NCBI GenBank assembly: GCA_030424715.1 | Contig: JAUHWH010000002.1 | Span: forward strand, 273,080-337,079 | From: Bdellovibrionia bacterium | Lineage (GTDB): Bacteria; Bdellovibrionota; Bdellovibrionia; Bdellovibrionales; JAGQZY01 | Direction: 5' to 3' | DNA length: 64,000 bases | Shown here: positions 26,293 through 35,033 of the stretch, piece after piece | Position numbering within the stretch: position 1 is the stretch's first letter | How the letters are laid out: every line of letters begins with the position of its first letter | Program-made: the position numbers and the translations under genes | The notes under the pieces: model-generated | The model's input: only the letters and a program-made list of their open reading frames with translations | Told to the model about the DNA's origin: nothing | Database searches by the model: none

Positions 26293-26817
26293 CTATTGCG
26301 GCGGCTCGCTGGTAAAAATGATGTCCAAGGTCGCCTGATTGTTCGGCGTTGGATTAGAAACCTCTCGATTGCTGCTAGTGATACCCACAAGCTCCATCGA
26401 AAGTTGATAGCGCTGATCCGGAACCAACCCCAGCTGATTGGGCACAATGGGCACGATAAATTGTCCGAACTCACAGCGATCATCTTGAAAGCCTTGCCCC
26501 ACCAAACGCTGGGAGCCGAAGCCTTCTCGCAATTCCCACAAAAAGCTGTGACGTCCGAATGTTCCCACACCACAGCGTCCTCCCACATTGAAGTGTCCAA
26601 AGTTTACGGTGGCGATATGAATTCGGTAGGGCTCGTACTCACGGATTTTCAGCCATAAAAGTTCAGAGGCCTCAGTGCAGCCGCCACCTTCGCAAAGGCT
26701 GGTCGCCACAAGCTGTTCCGTCTGGTCAAGAAAATCAGAGTTTTGCACTGATTGACCACAGTTTTGGTAAACAAAGAGTAGTGTTCCCACAAGAAGCACT
26801 GGCACTAAGGCTTTCAT
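26293..26817 (-). CDS. Exported protein with YQNC-type probable lipid attachment site
   Basis: A 174-residue exported protein. The signal region MKALVPVLLVGTLLFVYQNC is followed by GQS, so the Cys occurs where lipidation is expected, but Asn is at -1 as in the protein at 15197. Further cysteines occur in LCEGGGC, GGRCGVG and DDRCEFG. The rest appears beta-rich. No family is recognised. A location in the outer membrane or periplasm is likely. Confidence 0.65.
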   Translation of the reverse strand: MKALVPVLLVGTLLFVYQNCGQSVQNSDFLDQTEQLVATSLCEGGGCTEASELLWLKIREYEPYRIHIATVNFGHFNVGGRCGVGTFGRHSFLWELREGFGSQRLVGQGFQDDRCEFGQFIVPIVPNQLGLVPDQRYQLSMELVGITSSNREVSNPTPNNQATLDIIFTSEPPQ

Positions 26818-26921
26818 GAATCCCCCAACATTGTCTTATTATCGTCACTTTTTGTAAGAAAATCGAATGATTTCAAAGATCATTTCATCTTAACCGCAGA
26901 ATGGGTTATAGAGGTCTCAAA

Positions 26922-28448
26922 ATGAAACACAATTGTTTAATCTTATCTCTCTGCTTGTTTTTGCTATCCTGCGAACGCCCAGCCTCAGGACCTGCTGTTT
27001 TTAGCCTGCACCTTTTTCAAGAGCCGTTGCACTTGGACCCCGCTCGGTCTCGAGGTTCGTCAGCGGCTTACTTTTTTTACAATACCATGCGAGGTCTTTA
27101 CCGGATCGACCAAAACAACCAGCTACAAGAGGAGGCCGGCTCCTGCCGATGGAAAAGCCCCACCCGATTGACCTGTCAGATCAAGGATGACTACTGGAGC
27201 AGCGGCGAACCGGTATTGGCACAAGACTACCTGCGCAGCTTTCGACATCTCGTGAACCCGCAACAGGGATCTCCTCGAGCTCAGTTGCTTGATTTGATCC
27301 AAGGGGCTCCAGAGATCCTGAGTGGGCAGAAACCACCTTCCACTTTGGCTATGAAAGTCACAGCCCCCAAAACTTTTGAAATCGATTTTATAAAACCGGA
27401 TCTCGAGTTTTTATATAAATTAGCTAGCACGGCCCTGTACCCCACCCACCCAAAACATCGATCTGACAAAAAGTCCTACCGAAACTTCTTAGGCAATGGT
27501 CCTTACCAGATTGCTTCGTGGGAGTTTGGCCATCAAATGCTCCTCAAACCCAACCCTCACTACAAACGCGGCAACCCTGAGAGGCCTGACGTTCGGTTCT
27601 ATTTTATTGACGACGAGATGACGGCTTTTCGCCTTTACGAACAAAAAAAAATGGCTTTCCTAAGGAGGCTCCCTTCCAAGCTGATTTCCACTCTTCAAAA
27701 GCGCCCCGACTTTCTACAGCAGCCCATGCTGCGCTTTGATTATGTCGGGTTTGGTCCGTCCCTTCGCAACGAGGAGAACCTGCGCAAAGCCCTCCTCCAC
27801 AGTGTGGACTACCAGGCTTTAAAAAAACTTTTAGGAGCCCTGGAGCGCCCGGGATGCCCCAGCCTTCCCAAGCAATGGTTTATAAAGCAAGGCTGCTTTG
27901 ACTTCGACCTCAACAAGGCCAGAGCCTATCTCGAGAAAGTGGCACCCTCCGCTAAAAATAAGGTTTACGAAATGCAAGTGAGCCAATTGGGGGGTGAAGA
28001 CATAAAGAAACAAGCCGAATTCTATCAGAATCAGTGGAAACTTCATCTCGGCATCCAAATCAATGTGAGTCAGGTGGAACAAAAAGTGTTCCTCAGTGGG
28101 TTGCGTACTTCGCCACCCGATATCTTTCGAAAAGGGGTGGGATTGGATCGGCCCACCTGTCTCAACGCCCTACAAACATTCACCGACGACAGTAAGCAAA
28201 ACTTTATAGGCCTGCAAGACAATGAATATCGCGAGACTCTCAAGACTTTACAGAGTCTCAAACCTCGCACCCAAAGTTATAAAAAGGCATGCCAGAAGGG
28301 TATGGACTTTCTTCTCAACAAAGGACTCATCATGCCCTTGGGAGAAATGCACTTTAGCGTCTTGGCCTCCCCTAACTATACCGGCTGGACGTTGAACGGC
28401 TTGAATCAACTGGACCTGAGCCAAGTCGCACCCACAAAACAGCAATAA
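26922..28448 (+). CDS. Oligopeptide ABC transporter substrate-binding lipoprotein (OppA/DppA-like)
   Basis: A 508-residue periplasmic lipoprotein (LFLLSCERP lipobox region) of the SBP_bac_5 family. Family blocks are the early EPLHLDPARSRGSSA, MRGLYRID, DYWSSGEPVLAQDYLRSFR, NGPYQIASWEFG and NEENLRKALLHSVDYQALK. It would bind peptides, useful to a protein-feeding cell. No permease or ATPase genes adjoin it, so it is an orphan that must use another transporter or act as a sensor. The ATG at 26922 has GAGGTCTC upstream; a frame-open ATG at 26901 is less suited because the signal starts later. Confidence 0.88.
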   Translation: MKHNCLILSLCLFLLSCERPASGPAVFSLHLFQEPLHLDPARSRGSSAAYFFYNTMRGLYRIDQNNQLQEEAGSCRWKSPTRLTCQIKDDYWSSGEPVLAQDYLRSFRHLVNPQQGSPRAQLLDLIQGAPEILSGQKPPSTLAMKVTAPKTFEIDFIKPDLEFLYKLASTALYPTHPKHRSDKKSYRNFLGNGPYQIASWEFGHQMLLKPNPHYKRGNPERPDVRFYFIDDEMTAFRLYEQKKMAFLRRLPSKLISTLQKRPDFLQQPMLRFDYVGFGPSLRNEENLRKALLHSVDYQALKKLLGALERPGCPSLPKQWFIKQGCFDFDLNKARAYLEKVAPSAKNKVYEMQVSQLGGEDIKKQAEFYQNQWKLHLGIQINVSQVEQKVFLSGLRTSPPDIFRKGVGLDRPTCLNALQTFTDDSKQNFIGLQDNEYRETLKTLQSLKPRTQSYKKACQKGMDFLLNKGLIMPLGEMHFSVLASPNYTGWTLNGLNQLDLSQVAPTKQQ

Positions 28449-28539
28449 AGCCTTACAAAATACCATCACCACTCGACTTAAGCCCCTCTTTTCCTTAACT
28501 AAAACGCGATAAACACCGAAAGGAGAGAGTGAGACTTAT

Positions 28540-30180
28540 ATGAAAAGAAATAGTAAATCAGACTATATGAAACGCTTGCACAGCCTTATTGAGATAGGCA
28601 TGGCACTGTCTTCTGAAAAGGAGCTGAATAAACTGCTCAGCGTGATTCTGCAGAAAGCGGCCGACGTGACTCAAGCGGAAGGTGCCAGTATTTATCTCAC
28701 CCACGAAAAAGCGAAACACGAATCCAACAACGTGATCTCTCTACAAAAAGAGTCTGTCTTACACTTTCACAAATCTATGAATCGCCGTCGGGGCCAATCC
28801 GACAAAAAGGGCGTCCTGACCATCGACAGCAAGAGTATTTCCGGCCACGTGGCTCAACACAAAGAGATCTTGAACATCGAGGACTGTTATAGCATTTCCA
28901 CCGAGGCGCCCTACCGTTTCAATAAAAATTTTGACGAAGAGTCCGGCTACCAAACAAAATCCCTACTGACCGTTCCCATGATCACGGCCGACGGCAAAGT
29001 TCGGGGCGTCCTGCAATTGATCAATAAACTTTCCAATAGCGGACTAGAAAAAGTGAAGAATGGTCAACTTCCGGCAAAAAATAGCATTCTTAGCTTCTCC
29101 AAAGACGACGAAGAGTTGATGCGAGTTTTCGCAAGTTACGCAGCGATCTCACTGGAAAACTCGCAACTCACGGAAAGTATCGAAAACCTCTTTGAAAGCT
29201 TTGTTCGAGCTTCAGTCAAAGCCATTGAAGCTCGAGACCCGACCACCAGTGGCCACAGTGATCGTGTCGCCATGATGACCGTCGAGCTGGCTCTAGCGAC
29301 CCATAAGGTCGGCGAAGGGCCTTTTAAAAAGGTTCAATTCTCTGAGGAACAATTAAAGGAAATTCGCTACGCCTCTCTGTTGCATGATTTTGGCAAGATT
29401 GGCGTAACCGAAAGCGTTTTGCTAAAGAAGAAAAAATTGTACGACCGCAGTCTCGAGTCTATTCTTTTACGCTTCGATACCATGGGCTACAACGAAGAAA
29501 CTCGAATCTGGCGTGACCTGTGCGAGAGAATGGTTGAGCAACAACGCGCCAATCCCAGTAAACCTTTTAATGCGGACTTAGCCTTTCAACAAGCCAAACA
29601 GGAAATTGAAAGTCTAAAATTACGAATCAATAATATGAGAAGCAATGTGATTACGGCCAACGAGCCCCAAGTCATGAGCGATGATTTTGATATCGATGTT
29701 CTGATTGCAAAAATCACTCGCGCCAACGAACATTTTAATAACGCCGTACTGAGCCAAGATGAGCTCTCAACATTGTCGATTCCAAGAGGCAGTTTGAATG
29801 CTACCGAACGGAAAGAAATAGAATCCCACGTCAGTCACACCTACGAGTTTTTAAAACAAATCGCCTGGACAGAAAACCTGAGTCACGTCACCACAATCGC
29901 CCATTGTCACCATGAAAAAATGGATGGCACCGGCTACCCTAGGCAAATTCAAGGGGATGCTATCCCCATTCAATCTCGCATGATGACAATTGCTGACATC
30001 TACGACGCCCTAACCGCCTTCGACCGCCCCTACAAGAAGGCGCTTCCAGCACCACGGGCCCTCGAGATCTTGGTAAAAGATGCAAGAGCCGGCAAAGTCG
30101 ATGGATTTCTCTTAAAGATTTTTATTGAGGCCGGCATCTTTCACCACGCCACTCTGGGAACTCACAAAAAAGTCAGCTAA
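28540..30180 (+). CDS. GAF domain HD-GYP phosphodiesterase with a large insertion
   Basis: A 546-residue cytoplasmic protein. A GAF sensor domain (about 15-215: GASIYLTHEK, SLLTVPMITADGKVRGVLQL) is followed by an HD-GYP domain with SGHSDRVAMM, LLHDFGKIGV, HCHHEKMDGTGYP and ADIYDALTAFDRPYK. Thus the metal site and GYP motif for c-di-GMP hydrolysis are intact. Between LHDFGKIG and the next conserved histidine (ESHVSHTYEF) there is an insertion of about 120 residues, partly coiled-coil, where typical domains have about 25. The insertion may mediate partner contact. GAAAGGAGAG precedes the ATG. Confidence 0.9.
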   Translation: MKRNSKSDYMKRLHSLIEIGMALSSEKELNKLLSVILQKAADVTQAEGASIYLTHEKAKHESNNVISLQKESVLHFHKSMNRRRGQSDKKGVLTIDSKSISGHVAQHKEILNIEDCYSISTEAPYRFNKNFDEESGYQTKSLLTVPMITADGKVRGVLQLINKLSNSGLEKVKNGQLPAKNSILSFSKDDEELMRVFASYAAISLENSQLTESIENLFESFVRASVKAIEARDPTTSGHSDRVAMMTVELALATHKVGEGPFKKVQFSEEQLKEIRYASLLHDFGKIGVTESVLLKKKKLYDRSLESILLRFDTMGYNEETRIWRDLCERMVEQQRANPSKPFNADLAFQQAKQEIESLKLRINNMRSNVITANEPQVMSDDFDIDVLIAKITRANEHFNNAVLSQDELSTLSIPRGSLNATERKEIESHVSHTYEFLKQIAWTENLSHVTTIAHCHHEKMDGTGYPRQIQGDAIPIQSRMMTIADIYDALTAFDRPYKKALPAPRALEILVKDARAGKVDGFLLKIFIEAGIFHHATLGTHKKVS

Positions 30181-30218
30181 AGCTTTTAATGGCACGGCCT
30201 TTCGTTTATAAGGCTTCT

Positions 30219-30950
30219 ATGAAAAAAGTAATCGTCACCGGAGCCAGTTCGGGAATAGGCCAAGCCATTGCCACCCGATTCAGTCAAAACCAGTGGGCCG
30301 TCCTTATGATTGCTCGCAACGAGGAGAAACTCGCCGCATTGAAAAAGGCGCTCCCCAACTCGGACTATTTGATTTGTGACCTTACCGAGCCAACGGCAAT
30401 CACTGACCTCGCCGACTCTCTTAATAAGGGACCTGTTGATGCCCTCATAAACAACGCCGGCATCTATACCTCCCAGTCGGTAGACGACGATGAGGATAGC
30501 ACGTGGGATCAACACTATCAGACCAATCTGATGAGTGCGGTGCGCCTGACTCGCATTTGCTGGCCAAAACTGAAAGTCAGTCAGGGTTGTGTGCTAAATA
30601 TCTCCTCAACCTTAGGGATACGCCCCATACCAAACACCGCCGCCTATTCAGCTCTAAAGGCGGCGATGAACAATTGGACCCAGAGCCTGGCCCTGGAGGG
30701 AGCCCCTCTCGGGATTCGCTCCAACGCCCTCTGTCCCGGCTTGGTGGACACTCCCATCCACTCCTTTGTCAACAGTGACTCGCCTGAGGACAAAGAGATC
30801 TACCAAACCGTACAAAGCCTGCAACCCCTTGGACGCACCGGCAAACCCGAGGACATTGCGACCATGGCCTATCACCTATGCCAAGACGAGGCCCGATGGA
30901 TTACCGGAACCCTACTCAACATTGACGGTGGCATTTTATTAAAAAGCTAA
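30219..30950 (+). CDS. Short-chain dehydrogenase/reductase
   Basis: A 243-residue NAD(P)-dependent oxidoreductase of the classical SDR type. The cofactor motif TGASSGIGQA is at the N-terminus, NNAGIY follows near residue 80, the catalytic Ser is in NISSTLG, and YSALK is the YxxxK pair. The C-terminal WITGTLLNIDGG is typical of 3-oxoacyl-ACP-reductase-like members. The substrate is not evident. The ATG at 30219 is chosen because the family starts right before the first strand; an in-frame ATG at 30189 would add 10 residues. Confidence 0.9.
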   Translation: MKKVIVTGASSGIGQAIATRFSQNQWAVLMIARNEEKLAALKKALPNSDYLICDLTEPTAITDLADSLNKGPVDALINNAGIYTSQSVDDDEDSTWDQHYQTNLMSAVRLTRICWPKLKVSQGCVLNISSTLGIRPIPNTAAYSALKAAMNNWTQSLALEGAPLGIRSNALCPGLVDTPIHSFVNSDSPEDKEIYQTVQSLQPLGRTGKPEDIATMAYHLCQDEARWITGTLLNIDGGILLKS

Positions 30951-31016
30951 GGCATTCCTCGACTTTTGCAGTGTTCAAATCTGAGACAAATGCTCCGATA
31001 AATCGTGGAGATGTTT

Positions 31017-31406
31017 ATGAGTTTGTTTTTTCTTTTATTCAGTATCGTGGTCCTCATGCTTTGCCATTGGTGGGCCCGCAAAGCCGAGCCTTCCACCGAC
31101 TCGGGGGTGTGCTTTGAGAAAAAATTTATGGGCTCTCTAGATGACTTTAAGAAGATTGTAGACCAACAAGTTCAGCGCCACCCACGCTGGCGACTTCTGC
31201 CTTCGGATTCGTCCCACTTTCTTATCAGTGAATCACCCGCCTCACCCTTTTCTTTTGGTCGCTTTTATCATGTTTCGTGTCGTCCACAAGAAGACCACTT
31301 GCTTGTCGCCATCGTCGTGCAGCCCAAGTTGGTCACTCAAGCGACCGACTCCAAAAAAACTATTTCTCCTTTTCAAAAACAATTGGAACTTCACAATGTC
31401 GGATAA
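31017..31406 (+). CDS. Small membrane-anchored hypothetical protein
   Basis: A 129-residue protein beginning with one hydrophobic helix (SLFFLLFSIVVLMLCHWWA) and continuing as a soluble alpha/beta domain (FKKIVDQQVQRHPRWRLLP, FYHVSCRPQEDHLLVAIVVQ). The ATG at 31017 has GGAG seven bases upstream; a GTG at 31005 is an alternative. The C-terminus overlaps the next gene by 11 bases, so the two are probably translated together. No family is recognised. Confidence 0.65.
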   Translation: MSLFFLLFSIVVLMLCHWWARKAEPSTDSGVCFEKKFMGSLDDFKKIVDQQVQRHPRWRLLPSDSSHFLISESPASPFSFGRFYHVSCRPQEDHLLVAIVVQPKLVTQATDSKKTISPFQKQLELHNVG

Positions 31407-32124
31407 GCTGAAGCGAATTAACAAGTATCTCGCCGACCGTGGCCTTTGCTCGCGACGCGAGGCCGAAGTATTGATCCAAAAAGGCTGGGTGCAGGTTAAT
31501 GGCGAGGTTCTGCAGGAGCTAGGATATAAAGTGAAACCGGGCGACCATGTCCAAGTCAGCGAAAAGGCCCAAACCCACCTCGGTGAGAAAAAGACACTTT
31601 TGATTCACAAGCCGCTGGGATACGTCTCCGCCCACGCCGAGGACGATTACATCCCGGCCATACGCCTCACCACCCCCGAAAACTATTTCGGAGGTAAAAA
31701 AGCACCGATCATTCGCCACGAGGGCTTCGCCCCTGCCGGTCGCCTGGATATTGACTCCACCGGTCTTCTTATCCTCACTCAGAATGGCAAGTTGGCCAAA
31801 ACCATCATCGGCGAAAACTCACAAGTGGAAAAAGAATATGTGATCCTCGTTAAGGGTGTCATCACTCAGCAAAAAGTGGAAAAGCTTTGTCATGGGCTGA
31901 GCCTTGACGGCAAACTGCTGAAGCCAGCACGAGTCACCCAAGAGGAAAAACAAAAGCTGCGCTTTATCCTCAAAGAAGGTCGCAAGCGTCAGATCCGTCG
32001 TATGTGTGAATTGGTGGATCTTGAGGTCACATCTTTGCGCCGAGTGCGGGTCGGACGAATCAAATTGGGCGACCTTCCTGTGGGCCAGTGGCGCTTGCTT
32101 AAAAAGAACGAAAAAGTTTTATAG
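31396..32124 (+). CDS. rRNA pseudouridine synthase, RsuA/RluB/RluF family
   Basis: A 242-residue cytoplasmic enzyme. An S4 RNA-binding domain (INKYLADRGLCSRREAEVLI ... VQVNGEVL) is followed by the catalytic domain with the aspartate motif GRLDIDSTGLLILTQNGKLA. EKEYVILVKG and the C-terminal EGRKRQIRRMCELVDLEV follow. The combination of S4 and this signature points to 23S rRNA modification; the ending (LGDLPVGQWRLL) is close to RluF/RluB, and I cannot decide between them. The ATG at 31396 matches the family start; the frame is open further upstream inside the previous gene. Confidence 0.92.
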   Translation: MSDKLKRINKYLADRGLCSRREAEVLIQKGWVQVNGEVLQELGYKVKPGDHVQVSEKAQTHLGEKKTLLIHKPLGYVSAHAEDDYIPAIRLTTPENYFGGKKAPIIRHEGFAPAGRLDIDSTGLLILTQNGKLAKTIIGENSQVEKEYVILVKGVITQQKVEKLCHGLSLDGKLLKPARVTQEEKQKLRFILKEGRKRQIRRMCELVDLEVTSLRRVRVGRIKLGDLPVGQWRLLKKNEKVL

Positions 32125-32269
32125 CCCATGTCAGAACCCCATCATGGGGCAAATATCGAACACCCACCGTCGACATGGTGCATCTCTGATGATTTCCACA
32201 GGGACCACTGGACAGATTCATCGGGCAAATTTAAATTGATTCCAGAAAAGACAAACTAAAGGATACCCC

Positions 32270-32986
32270 ATGGGAAAAAGCTGGAAAAACCCCTTCAAAC
32301 AAGCCAACGCCGCTAAGAAAGGCGCCGCCATATCAAAACTTGCCAAAGAGATCTCGGTGGCAGCAAAGTTGGGCGGGGGCGACCCAGACACCAACTCGCG
32401 ATTGCGACTGGCCATCAACAGTGCCAGAGCCGAATCCGTTCCGAAAGACACCATTGAGCGGGCCATAAAAAAAGGCACCGGCCAACTCGACGACGGCAAA
32501 ATCATTGAAGAGTGTCTTTACGAAGGATACGGCCCCCATCAGGTGGGTGTATTAGTCGAATGCCAAACGGACAATCGCGCCCGAACCGCACCCGATGTGC
32601 GATACATTTTTAAAAAACACCAGGGCCAAATGGGAGAACAAGGCAGTGTCGCCTGGATGTTTGATCGCGTGGGATTGGTTGAAGGCGAGGCTCCCAGTGG
32701 TAAAGACTTGGACGCCGAAGAAGAAGCTATCGAAGCCGGCGCCAACGAAGTGGAAAAAGTGGAGGGTGAGGATGCTCTGTTCTCTTTTTACACGGACCCC
32801 GATGAACTGGATAATGTTCAGAAGTCCTTGCAAGACCGTGGTTGGGACATCAAGACCTGTGAGCTGTCTTACCAGGCAAAGAACAAAACTGTTGATCTCA
32901 CCGAGGAACAAAAACAGGAAGTTTACGAATTTCTCGACGCCTTAGATGAGAACGACGACACGTCTCGTATCCACTCGACCCTTTAG
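32270..32986 (+). CDS. yebC: YebC/PmpR-family protein
   Basis: A 238-residue cytoplasmic protein of the YebC/TACO1 family, described as transcriptional regulators and, more recently, as factors that help ribosomes at proline runs. NPFKQANAAKKGAAISKLAK, GGGDPDTNSRLRLAINSARA, ECLYEGYGPHQVGVLVECQT and GSVAWMFDRVG are the family blocks. AAAGGA precedes the ATG. An acidic linker DLDAEEEAIEAGANEVE joins the last two domains. It overlaps the convergent SufE-like gene by 4 bases. Confidence 0.95.
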   Translation: MGKSWKNPFKQANAAKKGAAISKLAKEISVAAKLGGGDPDTNSRLRLAINSARAESVPKDTIERAIKKGTGQLDDGKIIEECLYEGYGPHQVGVLVECQTDNRARTAPDVRYIFKKHQGQMGEQGSVAWMFDRVGLVEGEAPSGKDLDAEEEAIEAGANEVEKVEGEDALFSFYTDPDELDNVQKSLQDRGWDIKTCELSYQAKNKTVDLTEEQKQEVYEFLDALDENDDTSRIHSTL

Positions 32987-33417
32987 CTTTTTGCTGTCAG
33001 GGTAAAGGCTTGCGCGTAGAGCATGATCTGCTTAACCATGGACAGAAAACCATTGGCACGGCTGGGTGATAAATAATCTTTAAATCCCAAGTCTTCAATG
33101 AAGGTGGGTGGTGTTTGTAAAACTTCCGCGGGGGCAAGTCCCGAATACAAACGAAGTAACAGGGCCGCCAAACCTTTGACAATCATGGCATCGCTATCAC
33201 CATGTAAAATCATCTGACCTTGTTCGTTCAGTTGGGCGTGCAACCAAACCTGAGATTGACATCCCTTTACTAAAAACTTGTCGTCGTAAAGTTCGTCACT
33301 CAAGCGCGGGAGCTCTTTGCCCACTTTTATGATGTGCTTGTAGCGCTCTTCCCAGCCCGAACACTGTTTGAATTCAGCGATGATTTCTTGCTGTCTTTGC
33401 TTTCCTAAAGATTCCAT
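32983..33417 (-). CDS. sufE: SufE-like cysteine desulfurase sulfur acceptor
   Basis: A 144-residue protein of the SufE/CsdE family. These proteins take persulfide sulfur from a desulfurase and pass it to an Fe-S scaffold. The acceptor cysteine is in LVKGCQSQVWLHA, preceded by DELYDDKF; the C-terminal IEDLGFKDYLSPSRANGF is also conserved. The ATG at 33417 is chosen because the family begins just there; a GTG at 33453 would add 12 unsupported residues. No suf/isc partner is nearby, but the gene directly upstream encodes a Cys-cluster protein. Confidence 0.92.
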   Translation of the reverse strand: MESLGKQRQQEIIAEFKQCSGWEERYKHIIKVGKELPRLSDELYDDKFLVKGCQSQVWLHAQLNEQGQMILHGDSDAMIVKGLAALLLRLYSGLAPAEVLQTPPTFIEDLGFKDYLSPSRANGFLSMVKQIMLYAQAFTLTAKS

Positions 33418-33466
33418 AGGCAAACAGCTAACACGATTCTTCTGGAGGCGCACCCCTCTTTGGGCA

Positions 33467-34165
33467 CTACATCAATGAGGCCGGGGAGGCCTTTTTCTGA
33501 GCCCAGGCCCAACTCTCGGAATACAAAGTTTCAACGTCAGCCAGGGATTCTAAAATAAAGTCAGCGGGGATGGATTGCTGTGGTTGGTCTTCTAAAGCCT
33601 CAACCCACTGGGCCCAGAGCTCGCCGTCTCCCCCTTGTTCGTCATACCATCTTTTGAGGAGATCGGTTTCAAGCCACATCCATTGGTTCTCCAATTCGTT
33701 TAAAAAGGTCTTTTTAAACTTAGATGCACAGAAAAACGTCATACATGTCGCGGGTCGATGCTGCCAGATCTTGCATTGACGGTTCTCTGAATCGAAAAAC
33801 TGACAGAGATCAGCGGCACTGGCCCGATGACCCTGGTTGTGAATAAGCCCCAGTTTCGTCATGACAACAGAGGGCGCTCGCTCCATCAATCCCTTTAAAT
33901 CACCTCCATCGGCGATCCAAGCGCCCACAGCAAAAGCGCTAACAAATGGAGAGAATTCACAGCACTTTGTTTGGGCAGAGTACGCTTCGACCCGCTCGAG
34001 CGGCGCTCGCACCTGGCAGGCATCACAATCCACCCTATCATCACGCAGGTTCGGCTTGGGGTAATTGAACACAGAAAACAGCCAATTCATCGCACCGGTG
34101 TACCACAGTCTCGCCCCGAGGCCAGCCTTGGAAAAGTGCCCCTCAATGTCACTTCTGGGTGGCAT
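33467..34165 (-). CDS. YkgJ-type cysteine-cluster protein
   Basis: A 232-residue protein with a Cys-rich zinc- or iron-sulfur-binding pattern: CDACQ, KCCEFSPF, LCQFFDSENRQC, then IWQHRPATCMTFFC. The C-x-I/Y-x-x-R-P-x-x-C element is the hallmark of the YkgJ family (function unclear). It lies 49 bases upstream of the SufE gene in the same direction, which makes an Fe-S link attractive. Start choice is uncertain: ATG 34165 (GGGG upstream) is used, GTG 34171 and ATG 34090 are alternatives. Confidence 0.8.
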   Translation of the reverse strand: MPPRSDIEGHFSKAGLGARLWYTGAMNWLFSVFNYPKPNLRDDRVDCDACQVRAPLERVEAYSAQTKCCEFSPFVSAFAVGAWIADGGDLKGLMERAPSVVMTKLGLIHNQGHRASAADLCQFFDSENRQCKIWQHRPATCMTFFCASKFKKTFLNELENQWMWLETDLLKRWYDEQGGDGELWAQWVEALEDQPQQSIPADFILESLADVETLYSESWAWAQKKASPASLM

Positions 34166-34295
34166 AGACACCCCGTCTCACAATGAAACAGTCCAAAAGC
34201 ACCAATATTCAGATACTTAAGGGTATTTCCTCAACAATCTTTTGGCCTTTTTCTTGCCTTATTAAAGGGTAACAAAAACATCCCAGGGGGGAACT

Positions 34296-34619
34296 ATGAC
34301 GAAGAAAATTATGATGATCGCTCTATACCTTACAATTGGATACCAGGCCAAAGCCATGACTCTTGTAACCACTCACCGCGCCCCAGCCTCAGCACCAGCG
34401 GACGCAAAGCCCATGCAGAACATCTGTATGATGCACGCAGGTGATGTGGGAAAACTCAAATTTAAAGGCAGCACCTTCGACCAAGCCTTCCGCAGAGTCA
34501 CCAATGAGTGTTTTGATCGCCGCACAAGCCTCTATGTAAAGAATAGAAACGAACAGCCTTCTGAAGACAGACAGATCCAATTTGCAGAGTCTTGCGCCAA
34601 CAGCGTGACCTGCATCTAA
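34296..34619 (+). CDS. Small secreted protein
   Basis: A 107-residue protein with a signal peptide (MTKKIMMIALYLTIGYQAKA) and a strong GGGGGGAA ribosome site. The mature part contains four cysteines (NICMMHAGD, NECFDRR, ESCANS, TCI), likely in two disulfides. It is followed by a perfect intrinsic terminator, so it is its own transcription unit. No family is recognised. Confidence 0.72.
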   Translation: MTKKIMMIALYLTIGYQAKAMTLVTTHRAPASAPADAKPMQNICMMHAGDVGKLKFKGSTFDQAFRRVTNECFDRRTSLYVKNRNEQPSEDRQIQFAESCANSVTCI

Positions 34620-34650
34620 CCCATAAAACCCAAACCCCATTCACCCTTGC

Positions 34651-34682
34651 AACCGGTTTCCCCCCAGAAACCGGTTTTTTTT
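34651..34682 (+). terminator. Rho-independent terminator
   Basis: Arms AACCGGTTTC (34651-34660) and GAAACCGGTT (34667-34676) are perfectly complementary, with loop CCCCCA, and run into eight T residues ending at 34682. It is 31 bases after the stop of the small secreted protein gene. Confidence 0.92.
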
Positions 34683-34760
34683 GCGCTCAGTCAAAGGTAT
34701 TTAAGTAGACTAAATTCCTGATATTTGTGAACTATGAGGGACAGTGTTTTGGAGGCAAAA

Positions 34761-34958
34761 ATGTTGAGCTCGATCTTAGGATTTCTATTTGGTACCCAAA
34801 CCAACATTTTTAATAAAAAGGGTCGGGTTGAACACGACCTGGGCCAAAAAAAATGGGACGATTGGAATGATCGCCTCGCCAAAAACCCGAACTACGACTG
34901 GCGCCAACACTCTGGCAAATCAAAAGACTCATCGAACAAGAACACAAAAGAAGGCTGA
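34761..34958 (+). CDS. Small hypothetical protein, 65 residues
   Basis: It begins with a short hydrophobic helix (MLSSILGFLFGTQTNIF) followed by a charged, hydrophilic tail rich in Asn, Lys and Trp (KKWDDWNDRLAKNPNYDW). The ATG at 34761 has GGAGG at ideal spacing, which is the main evidence for the gene; an upstream ATG at 34734 has none. The helix could attach to a membrane. No family is recognised. Confidence 0.5.
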   Translation: MLSSILGFLFGTQTNIFNKKGRVEHDLGQKKWDDWNDRLAKNPNYDWRQHSGKSKDSSNKNTKEG

Positions 34959-35033
34959 TCGGGTCTCTCGAGCTTGCCCCTCGCCCCTTAAAACTGACGC
35001 CGCAACAACATCCCGTCGAGGTCCTTTTACAAC

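Noticed and set aside
28449-28539. TAAG ... CGATAA resembling a flagellar sigma promoter before the GAF-HD-GYP gene
   Set aside because: The spacing between the two elements is too long for that sigma factor.
32135-32160. Short palindrome CCCCATCATGGGG after the pseudouridine synthase gene
   Set aside because: The stem is only six bases with a one-base loop and has no T tract, so it cannot act as a terminator hairpin.
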